A stretch of DNA of 64,000 bases from Puccinia triticina (taxonomy: Eukaryota > Basidiomycota > Pucciniomycetes > Pucciniales > Pucciniaceae): positions 4,110,001 to 4,174,000 of the forward strand of contig NC_070575.1 in the NCBI RefSeq assembly GCF_026914185.1. The letters run 5' to 3'. Numbering within the stretch: position 1 is the stretch's first letter; each line of letters begins with the position of its first letter. The translations under genes and the position numbers were made by a program. This document shows, in pieces, positions 31,170 to 41,442 of the stretch. The notes beneath the pieces were generated by a model. It did not search any database. It was not told where the DNA came from and saw only the letters and a list, made by a program, of their open reading frames with translations.

Positions 31170-32872
31170 CTACACGCTTGAAGGGACTAAAACAGACTTC
31201 AAGTCGTCAGGCAAGTCAAACAGGACCCGGTTACACTCCTTGTGTGAGCCCTTCAAGCCTCGCGATAATGCGTCCGCCATATTATCACCCGACTTGACCC
31301 TTTTAGCCGTTAGATCAATCTCTTCCTCGAGTAAGAATTTCTGTATGACTTTCCATTCTGTATTTACTTGTCGGTCGCCTGACTTCTTGTTCTCAATGAC
31401 CGCAAGTGTTGTGTTGTTGTCAGTCCAAACCAGGAGGTTAGACCCTTTCCGAATCCTCCCCGTATTTTTCAGCATCAACAGTCCTAGGCGTATGGCGACG
31501 GTTTCTAGCCAGGCTATATTGCTACGCTCTAAAGGTTGCCTGTTGTCTTGTAGAAGTTTGAATTGGGACCAAAGCATACCGATTTTGATGCCGATACCGA
31601 AACTAGTGCTTGCGTCCCCCACCCAGTCTATGTTCACGGGAGTTCTTGAAGGAATAAGTCTAGTGTGTTTAAATGAGATCAGGGTTTCGTACCAGATATG
31701 TAAATCTTCAAGGACGTCCAACGGAGCGATCCTCCTCGCAAACCAATAATGCCAATTGGCCATCCATTTGTACAGGCTATTTAGGTAGGCTTTCAATTGA
31801 GGAAGCATATAAGTCACGTGATTTAGGCGCCCCGCCAAAATTTCAACTTCATTGAATGAGAAAAGGCGAACTTCCACCAAGAAGAAAGCTATCTGATCTA
31901 TCCTCTCTTCCAGTTTTGCTTCCGGCAGCCGTACCGTCTTTTCTCGACCGTTCCAAATAAAACCAATAAATTTTTGTTTGTCCGAAAATTCTGAGCATTT
32001 TTCGTTATTTGTTTGTACTCCTAGTTTGGTTGAATAAGCAACAATGTCCGACATTTTTGATGGAGAGTTCGACCTCTTTATGAACAAGTTATCATCCACC
32101 CAGCGAAAAACTTTTATTAAGTCGAATTCATTTTCCATTATTTCTTTCCATGCATCTGCTGGTCTTCCAAAGGATCCGCAGCCTGCCACCCCTCCAAAAG
32201 TTATTCGAGTATCGATGTAGAAATTTTCGTCCAGATCTTGTACTACCAAATAGGGCCATTGCGAAGGGTGTGTGGGGATTTGCCTGTATGCCTTTTCCCA
32301 GTCAAACAGGGCGAGTAAAACTGGTGTGTCGAAAGACCGAAAAAATCCTGCCACTGTTTTAAAATCATCCCACGTGGTCGTAAAGTTGGCAGGGTCTACA
32401 AATGAGTTTACCGATGGAATTAATGGATTGTTCCTTGGAAAAGAAAGATCATTTATCGGCCTAACGGATCCGTCATTGTTCACTACTGCGCCTAGAGGAC
32501 TGCTCCTAAAGAAATCGAATTCCTTAGATAGTTCTTCTCTCGAGAAAGGTCCAAACATCCTTCTCGACGCCACCTCTTTTGTGAAAGATTTGGTAATTTT
32601 TTCTTGGGCCAAACTGGCAGACCTACCATTCACAAAAAATGTCCGTTTCAACTTACAATTTCAATTCAAAACAACGCGGATGGCGTAGCTTACTTGTGAT
32701 TTGGAGGTGTGAACCACTTTAACTCACCTACACGATGTTTTGGTATTCCTTGGTCGAAACCAATACGGAATCCTTGAATCACATCATGGTACATTTCTCG
32801 CAAACCGGCTTTCTTCAGGGCAAAATCCCAGAAGGGAATATTCATTTCGCACTCGACTCTATCAGGAGCCAT
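31170..32872 (-). CDS. Reverse transcriptase / RNase H of the DIRS-like element
   Basis: Two exons, 32872..32694 and 32622..31170 (71-bp intron, GTAAGC to AG), give 543 aa. Removing the intron joins WFTPPNHK to SASLAQEKI, the conserved entry to this RT type, which supports the splice. RT motifs: GPFSREEL, SPLGAVV, RPINDLSFPRNN, LFDWEKAYRQIP, GGVAGCGSFGRPADA and the catalytic FRWVDDN (variant of YxDD). RNase H follows with WVGDAST, WLETVAIRLGL, VWTDNNTTLAV and DNMADALSRG. The first in-frame ATG was used; an upstream exon cannot be excluded. Confidence 0.88.
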
Positions 32873-33060
32873 TTCCCTTAATCTAATACATTTCCAATGT
32901 AAAAAGGGACAAACAAAAAGAACACAAAAGTTTTATCAGAAAAAATCACAAAGATCGTTCTAATTGAGGAAGACATCTTCACAATGAAAAAGCTTAAAAT
33001 AGTCTCAAAAAACTGGAAACAAGATGGACATGTTCATAAGAACAGACAATGCCACACAAC

Positions 33061-34659
33061 CTACTTATTAGAAGGATTAGTGGGAGGATTTGAAGCCGAT
33101 CGTCTCTCGGAATATCCTTCTATGAAGTTAGATCCTTTGTAGCCGGATCTTGCTCGCTTTTTCGAGTCACTAGATCCTCCTTGATTTGCTAGACTGACGT
33201 TCCCCAAATTGTTAGGTTGATTTTGCTTTGCTTGACTCATCGCTACGATATGCTTGTTTTGGAATTGTGGTACCGATTGATTCACGTTATGAAAATTGTT
33301 TGCTTGTAAATTCAATCTCGGTTCGCCTGTGACCGGGTTTATGTGACAAGCACCAAGGCCTGGGGCGTAGTAATTTTTGTCCCAATTAAGCTCGCGATAA
33401 TCACGACAAGTATCATAGCAATCATCCATGATCGATTTTTTCAATTTAGTGATATCAGGTATCTTCACTACCCCTTGGTCGTTTACTCGATGTGCAAAAG
33501 TCATTGCTTGCATCCGAATATCGTATCGAAAACCAACCATAAAACATTTCTTGTCCAATATTTCATCGACGTTTGCCTTATGTTTTAGGAGTTTAGCTGC
33601 AAACTTTTGATTATGATAGAAAAACGCTAAAGTCCTATAGAAGTCGTGGTGATTAAAAGTCCAATGCATGTGTGTCATGTGCCATTCCGGTACAAACGGA
33701 AAACCTTTATAGCTAGAATTGTTGGATTGATCTTCGGTTTTCAGCCGTTTCTCTAGATTCCAAGCATTCACATTTTGTCTCCAAACCTTGTTAAAAATGG
33801 TCAAGGGGAGAGGACCTCTAAGTTTCTTTATATTTTCGTCCAAAAACGGAGCATACCCCACATTATTGTGGGCAATGTTATCGTCTGAATCTTCCGCATA
33901 AACAAGACCGCCATCTGTCATTTGAGCATCAGGATTGTTTGGATTGTTATGTTCTATTACACCTTTTCGCGCAGTCGACGAAGAAATCGTTTCACCGCCA
34001 GGTTTAATTTCGACCACAGCTTTAAGGATAAGATTTGCTAGGGCTGCATTTCCTGCTGCTTGTGCTTGCAACGCTTGTTCCAAGAGCACAGACTTGGTGT
34101 CTAAAGTTGCGTTTGTTGCGTTCATAACATCTATTACGAAGAATAGGAAAATTTACGGTTGATTAATATCTAATAATGTAGATAAGACTCAATGTCTGTA
34201 TCATATCATAATTATAGGGAGCTTACTCGGAACTGATTTCATGTATTCAATGAAATCTGGTTCTTCGCCTTGCCTATCCTCCTCACCTGGGTCTCCCAAT
34301 GGATTAACCCCATCACCATCCTCCTCCGGTTCGTCGTAAACCAATTCTGGTTGAACAATAGTCTCGACGGGTCCACTTCCCGGAGTCGTACTGATCTGCG
34401 GTTCTGGAGTAACAGTAACAACGCAAAAATATCATCAACCCTCTGGAGAAAATTTCTGCACAGTCTGGTTTAAATGACTGATTCTTTCCCAATATCCTGG
34501 AGTATACTCGACAGGTCTCGATGGTACTAATGAAAACTTACCTGTTATTCCGTCTTCTCGTTCAGCTAAAGATTTTTGAACTGCCGCTTCATCCGATTTG
34601 TCTCTATTATTGATCTTTGCCTTCTTTGCTGCCGCGGCTACTGCTCTTGAATCGACCAT
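33061..34659 (-). CDS. Gag-like protein of the DIRS-like element
   Basis: Three exons, 34659..34542, 34403..34227, 34130..33061, total 454 aa, with GTAAGT and GTAAGC donors, CTCCAG and AATAG acceptors and agreeing phases. The N-terminus is Ala/Lys-rich (MVDSRAVAAAAKKAK), the second exon is acidic (DEPEEDGDGVNPLGDPGEED), and the third has an aromatic helical core (WRQNVNAWNLEKR, HWTFNHHDFYRTLAFFYHNQ) and a basic Asn/Gln-rich tail. This layout and position fit DIRS ORF1 gag-like proteins. No zinc knuckle is seen. Confidence 0.7.
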
Positions 34660-35033
34660 AGTTCAACGTTTCGAATGAGAATAAGGTTTCACTGAGTTAT
34701 CTAAAATTAAGTTTTTAAAGAAGAGATTGGGATGGTTTCCGAAAATAGTTATTCCTCCGTTGGTTGCGAAATAACTGAGGAATGCGAGTGAGAAGAGTGG
34801 TGCGGTGGGGGGATGAAAGACTCTGTTCCTCAGAGTTCATTTCAAATAACCGCGCCACTCGACTCTGGCCATCCAGACGCTTGGGCCGCGTTTCTCTTGG
34901 CCTGCGGTCTGCATGTGCTCAGTCCGCATTCCTTATGCTCATGGACCTAGGTACCCTCCCTGAGTTCCTCGGTCGGGTACCTCCAAAAAAAAAAAAAAAA
35001 AAAGAAAGGTTCCAAGCTTTACGGAAAAGACAA
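34660..35033. other. Presumed 5' region of the DIRS-like element
   Basis: No gene. Contains an 18-base A run near 34985-35003. The 5' terminus of the DIRS-like element should lie here but was not defined. Confidence 0.4.
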
Positions 35034-35183
35034 TGGAGGACTTCCCGTCGGTTTTAGAAGACCGGCAAAATGTGATTTTCCATTTCTACTTTCTATTCTC
35101 AAGCAGTTTCTCTGCTGAAAAATGGAAAATAGAAATAGAAAAAACTGAAAAGCCAGCTTTCTAAATCGGCAGGAAGTCCTCCA
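35034..35183. mobile_element. Short TIR element (TGGAGGACTTCCCGTC ends), copy 2
   Basis: 150 bp. The left end is identical over 16 bp to the element at 29057; the right end has one change (GGCAGGAAGTCCTCCA). The interior differs from copy 1 and contains its own inverted pair (TTTCCATTTCTA / AATGGAAAATAG), so the two share ends but not the centre. Confidence 0.78.
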
Positions 35184-35298
35184 ATATCTTGCAATCAAAC
35201 TCATTTTGCCCTTGGGTAATCACACAGCAGTCTGAAATGTGTACGCAGTGCACTCACCCCCGGCAAATTGGGGTCATGACAGCCATACAGGTTGCATG

Positions 35299-35525
35299 TG
35301 TTGTAGCTCGATTACGTACAAAGTTACGTCTCACTACAGTTATGTCATGAATGACATACACGATGGTCTCGACGCGACATCTCTCCGCTTTCCCATGTCA
35401 CTTTTCCATTACATAATGAAGACTATAAATAACCCTGTATTTCTAGCCTCATTATGTTTTTCCCTCTTAATGTAATCTATTGATTAGTGTCTTTTCCCTT
35501 GCATTTACATACTCGTGCCTCTTTA
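35299..35525 (+). repeat. 5' LTR
   Basis: Starts TGTTGTAGCTCG and ends GCCTCTTTA (TG...TA rather than TG...CA). Contains a TATA-like CTATAAATA at about 35423, the likely U3 promoter. The only difference from the 3' LTR is CG versus CA in ACTCGTGCC. Confidence 0.95.
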
Positions 35526-35536
35526 GGTTATGAGCC
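35526..35536 (+). other. Primer-binding site for initiator tRNA-Met half molecule
   Basis: GGTTATGAGCC directly follows the 5' LTR. It is complementary to the anticodon stem-loop of eukaryotic initiator tRNA-Met (GGCTCATAACC), the half-tRNA priming mode known from copia-type elements, not the 3'-CCA end. Confidence 0.8.
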
Positions 35537-36113
35537 TTCTCCGCATTATTTAGAGGCAGTACATTTAGAATCTTATTCATCAGCTCGTGTGTGTGTCTTT
35601 ATTTGCCTGTGTGGTTAGAAGTGATCTTTGCCTGTGTGGCCTAAAAATTTTTCTTTCGTCTGTGTGGCGGTGTGTTGCAAAAGTCTGTGTGGCTATTATC
35701 ATTGACCTGTGTGGTTATCCTCGGTTACTCGCCTGTGTGGCTCTCGACTTTTCTTTCCGTATCATACAACACCTTCTCAGCTATTTTCCAAGTTTCTCGT
35801 TGGGGTATTCCTTCCCAGACCCCATCCATCTTCAATCAACCAAAACACCGCTTATTATCATCTCTATATAAACCTCCACAAAATACCACCTATTTTCCCT
35901 TTTTTCTCATCCGCTCACCCAACCATTATCTTCCTGCACAACTTTTATCTCTTGCCGAAATCTTTTCCCTTTGAAACAACTTCCTTTTCTGAGCACCATT
36001 TTTTTTCCAAAAAAAAAAAAAAAAAAAAACCTTTTATTCAAATCTTTTCTCAGTGCGTTTTCTGGTAAAATCTACACCTAGCTCCTATCCCCACCTGCTC
36101 CTCTCTTACCGCC

Positions 36114-37511
36114 ATGTCTGTTCAACGTTCCCCTCTCAACATCACTACTCGGTCGGCTGCTTGACAAAATGCTGAAGCGCGTGGACAGTCGGACGATGGC
36201 CACGATGAAACGTTCAGGCAGAATGACCATGGGCGCCGAAACGTCATGGAAACTGAGCCTGCTACGCCTCCTCCTCCACCTTCTCCTGTGTTCCCTGCAA
36301 CTAACCCTTTCGGCACAGCGGAACTCAGGGCCAAGGCTTCGCTAGTCCGGGATGCGACGGCGAGGTTTTCTGCGTGCACCTTGCGGCCGGATGGGACCAA
36401 TTTTTGGGTGTGGTTGCGGGAGTTGGTGGAAGTGGCGTTCTCCTATCTTCGGGATGAGAAATTTTACACCAGGGATCGTCGGGGTCATCCTTTCGAACGG
36501 GCTTCGAGAGGCATTCTTCTGGGATCAGTGGACCCGTCGATTCGACAGGATCTGTACGATATACGCCGGAGCGATGTGATGTTGGCTCAAATCAAGGATC
36601 GATTCAGCACTATCAGTCGAGCTGACCAGCTTGCAAGATGGGACGCACTGATCAACATCTCATCTGCTGGGGTTACATCAGCGAGTCAGTTCTCTTCCTC
36701 CCTCCGTGATTGTTTCGATGATTTGGTCGCCTCTGGGGTCACGCTCTCTTGAGATGGCGTTCTAGGACTAGTCCTGCAATCTGCTATTCCTCATGGGACC
36801 GATCTGAGGAATGAATTTGATCAGCGAGTGGACATGGAGCTCTCCTGGAACAACAACGCGATTCCCCGGTTTGATCGACTCATCGATCTTCTCTCGGCAA
36901 GTCAATCTCGACTGAATGCTCGGGACAGGGCTGTTCCTCGTGGAGCAAATCCGGGAGGGATGGCCGCTGGCTTACAACGGACCACTTCTATCGAAAGCCA
37001 CCCGGACAACGCCTACGGACTGGCTGGCGGACCGGAGCGGCGCCAGAACAATGGCACACGGGCCTGTTTTCGCTGCCATTCAACGACCCATCAGATTGCA
37101 GACTGCACTGAACCAGCTCGGCCCTCCAACCCCCGTTCCGGTTATCTCCATCCTGTTTCCGGCAATGCTGATCAGTTCCAAGCTCATTACCTGATTATCA
37201 CACCCCCTGTCGGATATCGACAACCTGCTCCTTCGGCTCCTGCTCGTCCTGGCCCACCTCCGGTTGCTCCAGCGGCAAACCGACGCGTTGCGGACAACTA
37301 TCGACCCAATTATCCGACCGACTCTAGGGGACAATCCAGAAGACCGGCGGCAAGGGGGCGGAAGCAGAAGTTCCAGCTGAAGAGCCACCGGCGGAGGCGA
37401 TGGAGTACGAGAATCAGGACGCCCCCGAGCCGGAAGTCAGACGCGTTGAATTTGTATACCCTACTGGTGCCCCTGAAGCCTTATTTGATACTGGAGCTAC
37501 GCATCATCTAA
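36114..37511 (+). pseudogene. copia gag, broken by two in-frame TGA codons
   Basis: One frame from ATG at 36114 to 37511, interrupted by TGA at 36162-36164 and 36750-36752. The capsid-like region runs from about 36246. The zinc knuckle CFRCHSTTHQIADC (C-x2-C-x4-H-x4-C) lies near 37065-37107. The C-terminus is Pro/Arg-rich. Both stops are one C-to-T change from CGA (Arg). The downstream protease frame overlaps from about 37328 in another phase near a GGGGG run, which may be an indel or a frameshift site. Confidence 0.88.
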
Positions 37512-40500
37512 CTGGTGACAAGTCAGCGTTAACACATTTTAAATTACTGTCACATCCCATACCCCTAAAGGTAGCCACTAACGGTGTTTCTCCATTTGTC
37601 ACAGCCACGGGTTCACTGACTTTTCGTGGTCTGAATTCAACGGTCATCGAGCTTAAGCATGTTCTCTACTGTGAACATGCGGGCAACACTCTCATTTCTC
37701 CAGCTGCTCTTCGACTTGCCGGGCACTCTTTTTCCTACTCCAGCAAAACCGATTCCTTTTACATTTTCTTTCAAACCTCCCTTTGGGCTAAGTGCACTCT
37801 CAATCCTTCCACCCGCAAATGGCTTTTTCCTTCCCCTCTTCATGTATATACTGTTCCCGCCCTCCGTTCCATTTCTCCTGCTACCGGTGTTTCCAACTCT
37901 CCGTTGCCTTGTACTACTGTGTCCGCGCGTGCTGTCGCTACTGAAGTAACAGAACCATTCGTTTTCGCTGTACCTGATACTGTGCCTGGCAAACCTTTGC
38001 CAAATACCCTAACGGCAGATGAGCGTTTTCTTCTTAATCTTCATCAGAAATTGGGCCATGTAAGTCTTCGCGTCATTCGAAGGATGATTAAGATGGACGT
38101 GGTGTTGGGTTTACCGCGTGTGTTGCCGGCGGGAGTTATTCACTGTTCAACTTGTAAAGTCTCTAAGAGTGTCGAGCGCAATACTCTTTCCTCTGATAGA
38201 CCGCGGGTTTTCTCACCAATGGATGCGTGGAATGTGGACCTTATAGGACCGTTTGAAGTGACAGCCATCGGGGGGGGTAAATACATTCTGACAATTCGAG
38301 ATCTTGGTTCCGGATATAGTGAAATCAAAATTCTTAACTCGAAATCAGAAGCAACGGCAATCCTCATCGCGACTATTACAAGGCTGGAAAGACAGACAAC
38401 CAGGTCTTTAAAAATACTTCGATCTGACAATGGTGGCGAATTCAACAATGCAATTCTAGCTAAGTTTCTGGAGGAAAAGGGAATTCGGGCGGAGCGGGCC
38501 ATCGCTTATCATCACTACCAGAACGGTACCATTGAACGATTTAACCGTACCCTGCAGGATATGGGCCGTACTTTACTGGTTGGTAGCAACTTGGGGAAAT
38601 CGTTTTGGTCGTTTTCGTTTACATGGGCTTGTCATCTTCTCAATCGAATTCCAAACAGTGCGAGTGGGCCACTTACTCCGTTCGAAAAGTTTTTTGGCCA
38701 AAAGCCCAATCTAGACACGGCTTGAGTGTTTGGGGATTTAGCTTATGTTCACGTACCCGCGGAAAAAAGGAAGAAATTAGATGAGCGAGCAATTGCGGCG
38801 AGAGTAGTGTCATATCTGCCAGATTCGAAAGGCTGGTGGTTCTGGGTACCTACGACAAACACTTTCATCTCCTCCGCTGTAGCAACGTTTCTCAACCACA
38901 AATCCCCAGTTCCACATCCAACACCCTCTCTCCCTAATCCCTCGGCATCACTTGCGAGCATGTCGGATCTTCGGCTAGGCGATTTTAAGGATGAAATGGT
39001 TGTACAGGAGCAAGATAAAATCGTGGAAACCGTTTCCTTGATTGTTCCGGATTTCTGTGCTGTAGGTATCCCCAACACGTTCAAGCAAGCAATGAAATCA
39101 GTGGAAAAAGAGAAATGGTCTGCAGCTATTAAAGAAGAAATCGACAACCTGGAGTCTCTGGGCGTTTGGGAAGTTGCGAAGGTACCGTCGGGAACTCAGG
39201 TTATGTCGGCGAAGTGGGTTTTTGCGAAGAAAACAAACTCGTCTGGAGAGGTGGAACGTTTTAAGGCTCGTTACGTTGCACGTGGGTATTCTCAAATTGC
39301 TGGCCTACAATTTAACGAGACTTTCGCCCCTACTGCTACTTTCGTCTCTATGAGAATCCTCCTGGTAATAGCAGCAGTCAATAACTGGCCCGTCCACTCA
39401 TTTGATTTCGTTGCGGCATACCTTAATTCCCCCATAGACGAGGAACTCTGGGTTTCGCCTCCGGACGGATTGGTAGTCAAAAAAGGGTATGCTTGCTTGT
39501 TGAAGAAAGCACTCTACGGTACGAAGCAGGCGGCGCGTTGCTGGTGGCAGCACCTTTCCGGGACCTTAGCCAATATGGGTTACAAGGCTTCTCAGTACGA
39601 TAGCAGTCTGTATATACTGAAGAAGACTGGGGGACATGCCTGTATTTGGATCCACGTCGATGACGGGATAGTAACGGCATCTGACTCGGCTATACTTGAA
39701 CAATTAGAAAGAGATCTGTCAGCCAGCATTAAAATCAAATGGTCGCGAAATCTTACTGATATGGTGGGACTGGCCATAACCAGGGATTCCAGCGGATTTA
39801 GTCTATCACAGCCGAAGTTGATCGCGAAAATCCTATCCGATCACTGGGACGGCGCTAGCAGCAGTCGAACGCCTTTGCCGACGGGGAACCTGTTGACGAC
39901 CCATGCGGGTGAGGGAGTCGAACCAACGTTATATCTTTCTATACTGGGTGCTTTAAGCTACGTAGCGCTCGGAACAAGACCTGACATATGCTTTGGGGTC
40001 AATTTTCTTGCGCGGTTTTCGCAGAATCCATCGCGAGAGCACTGGAAGTGGCTGAAACATCTTATAGCTTATTTGGCGACGACAAAATCCTTATGCCTTC
40101 TGATTCAACCGCGGAGGGAAGCCCCGGCCCTTTGTGGTTTCACTGATGCAAACTGGGGGGGTGAGTTTTCACGTTCAACCTATGGAATGATCCTGTTCTA
40201 CCACGGTTGCCCTATCTCTTGGTTTTCGAAAAGACTAGCTACTGTTGCGTCGTCAACTGCGCATGCTGAATATATGGCGCTGGGCCACTGCACCAAACAA
40301 CTACTATGGGTACGATTTATGTGACCAATGGCTTACAGGTTATATCTATTGCGACAATACCGCGGCGGTTAAAATCTGTTCCAACGACACTTCCAACAAA
40401 CGAACCAGACATACTGACCGGGAATTTTACATTACCAACCAAGCGTTCTTCGAGAAGAAAATATCTGTTTCCTGGGTTTCTACTAAGAATCAATTCGCCG

Positions 40501-40560
40501 ATGTATTTACGAAGAATCTTCCTCCTCTTGTTCATCAGAACCAACAGCTAGTGATCTTAG
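37328..40560 (+). pseudogene. copia pol (protease-integrase-RT-RNase H), broken
   Basis: Protease motif LFDTGATHHLTGD. Integrase zinc region HQKLGHVSLRVIRR...HCSTCK, then catalytic WNVDLIGPF, RSDNGGEFNN and the downstream Glu. RT shows KARYVARGYSQ, FVAAYLNSPIDEELWVSPP and IHVDDGIV. RNase H shows FTDANWGG, SSTAHAEYMAL, IYCDNTAAVKI and ADVFTKNLPP. TGA at 38723-38725 replaces an expected Arg codon before VFGDLAYVHVP. A +1 change near 40310-40320 separates LLWVR from the last RNase H block. Confidence 0.92.
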
Positions 40561-40570
40561 GTGTCTCGTC

Positions 40571-40581
40571 GAGTGGGGGGG
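40571..40581 (+). other. Polypurine tract
   Basis: GAGTGGGGGGG immediately precedes the 3' LTR, the expected plus-strand primer. Confidence 0.85.
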
Positions 40582-40808
40582 TGTTGTAGCTCGATTACGT
40601 ACAAAGTTACGTCTCACTACAGTTATGTCATGAATGACATACACGATGGTCTCGACGCGACATCTCTCCGCTTTCCCATGTCACTTTTCCATTACATAAT
40701 GAAGACTATAAATAACCCTGTATTTCTAGCCTCATTATGTTTTTCCCTCTTAATGTAATCTATTGATTAGTGTCTTTTCCCTTGCATTTACATACTCATG
40801 CCTCTTTA
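40582..40808 (+). repeat. 3' LTR
   Basis: Same 227-bp sequence as the 5' LTR except one G-to-A at a CpG in ACTC(G/A)TGCC. Followed by target duplication GCATG. Confidence 0.95.
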
Positions 40809-41295
40809 GCATGGTCCTGCATGTTACATAAAAAAATCCCGCGCCCTTTGTCACACACCATTTACAGGACTGGCTGTCATGTATGTAAGGTGAGGTGGAA
40901 AGGTCTGTGAAACCCTCTGCAGTCACTGTGCATGTGACATGTTGAAAGTGTGAACTGCATGTCAGGATCCGGACAGCTTGTCATGTACACCTGACAGGAC
41001 TTCCATGACCTGACAGGCGTACAGGACCACGTAACCTGTATGCTTCTCATGACCCCAATTTGCCCGGGGTGACTAGATAATTTATATTTATCAAGAAAAA
41101 GGAGGTTAGCCTGGTCACATCAAAGACACAGTCATCGTGCAAACTGTGGAAAAAATGCTAGGAAGCACGCTCAAGTCGGTGTTTTTTTGGTCGGCAGGTG
41201 TTTTACGAGAGGGCCCGGGGGCGTGCGCTGTCCGGTCGCTTCAGGCCAACGCTTTCCCTCTAAACGGTGCGCACTTTTGGTGCTGTGTGTCGACC

Positions 41296-41433
41296 CTAGC
41301 TTAACTAAGCCTCTCGAACGGAGGGTCCGGGGGACCCCGCCCGGAGGGCTCTCCGTAGGAGAGGGAGGGGCCGCTTCGCGGCCAGCCACAGCGAGCCTCC
41401 CACCACTGCCAGGGGGGACTTGTGTCAAGTTAG
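41296..41433. mobile_element. MULE-like non-autonomous TIR element, copy 3 (138 bp)
   Basis: Ends are CTAGCTTAACTAAGCC at the left and, as reverse complement, CTAACTTGACACAAGTCCCC at the right. A perfect 9-bp target duplication GTGTCGACC occurs at 41287-41295 and 41434-41442. The GC-rich interior (GGAGGGTCCGGGGGACCCC, GCTTCGCGGC) folds on itself. It shares the AACTTAA...AAGTCC end type with copies 1 and 2. Confidence 0.8.
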
Positions 41434-41442
41434 GTGTCGACC

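Larger units (their letters stand above)
29900..34659 (-). mobile_element. DIRS/Ngaro-like tyrosine-recombinase retrotransposon
   Basis: Three open reading units lie in order on the minus strand: gag-like (34659-33061), reverse transcriptase/RNase H (32872-31170) and tyrosine recombinase (30967-29900). No integrase or aspartic protease is seen. RT plus tyrosine recombinase without DDE integrase defines the DIRS order. Recombinase downstream of RT/RH in the same orientation resembles Ngaro-type organisation. All three units are open once short GT-AG introns are removed, so the copy may be recent. Terminal split repeats were not identified. Confidence 0.85.
35299..40808 (+). mobile_element. Full-length Ty1/copia LTR retrotransposon, recently inserted but disabled
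   Basis: Two 227-bp LTRs (35299-35525 and 40582-40808) differ at one base. The 5-bp target duplication GCATG lies at 35294-35298 and 40809-40813. Internal order is gag, protease, integrase, reverse transcriptase, RNase H, diagnostic of Ty1/copia (Pseudoviridae-type order). The reading frame has three in-frame TGA codons and two frame changes, so this copy cannot make its own proteins. Confidence 0.96.
35253..41073. mobile_element. Older TIR element interrupted by the copia element
   Basis: Left arm 35253-35298 (CTCACCCCCGGCAAATTGGGG...) and the reverse complement of the right arm (CTAGTCACCCCGGGCAAATTG..., ending about 41073) align over about 45 bp, through TGGGGTCATGA and CATACAGGTT. Removing the 5.5-kb LTR element would leave an element of roughly 300 bp. 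The LTR element therefore inserted just inside the left TIR of a pre-existing element. Confidence 0.7.
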
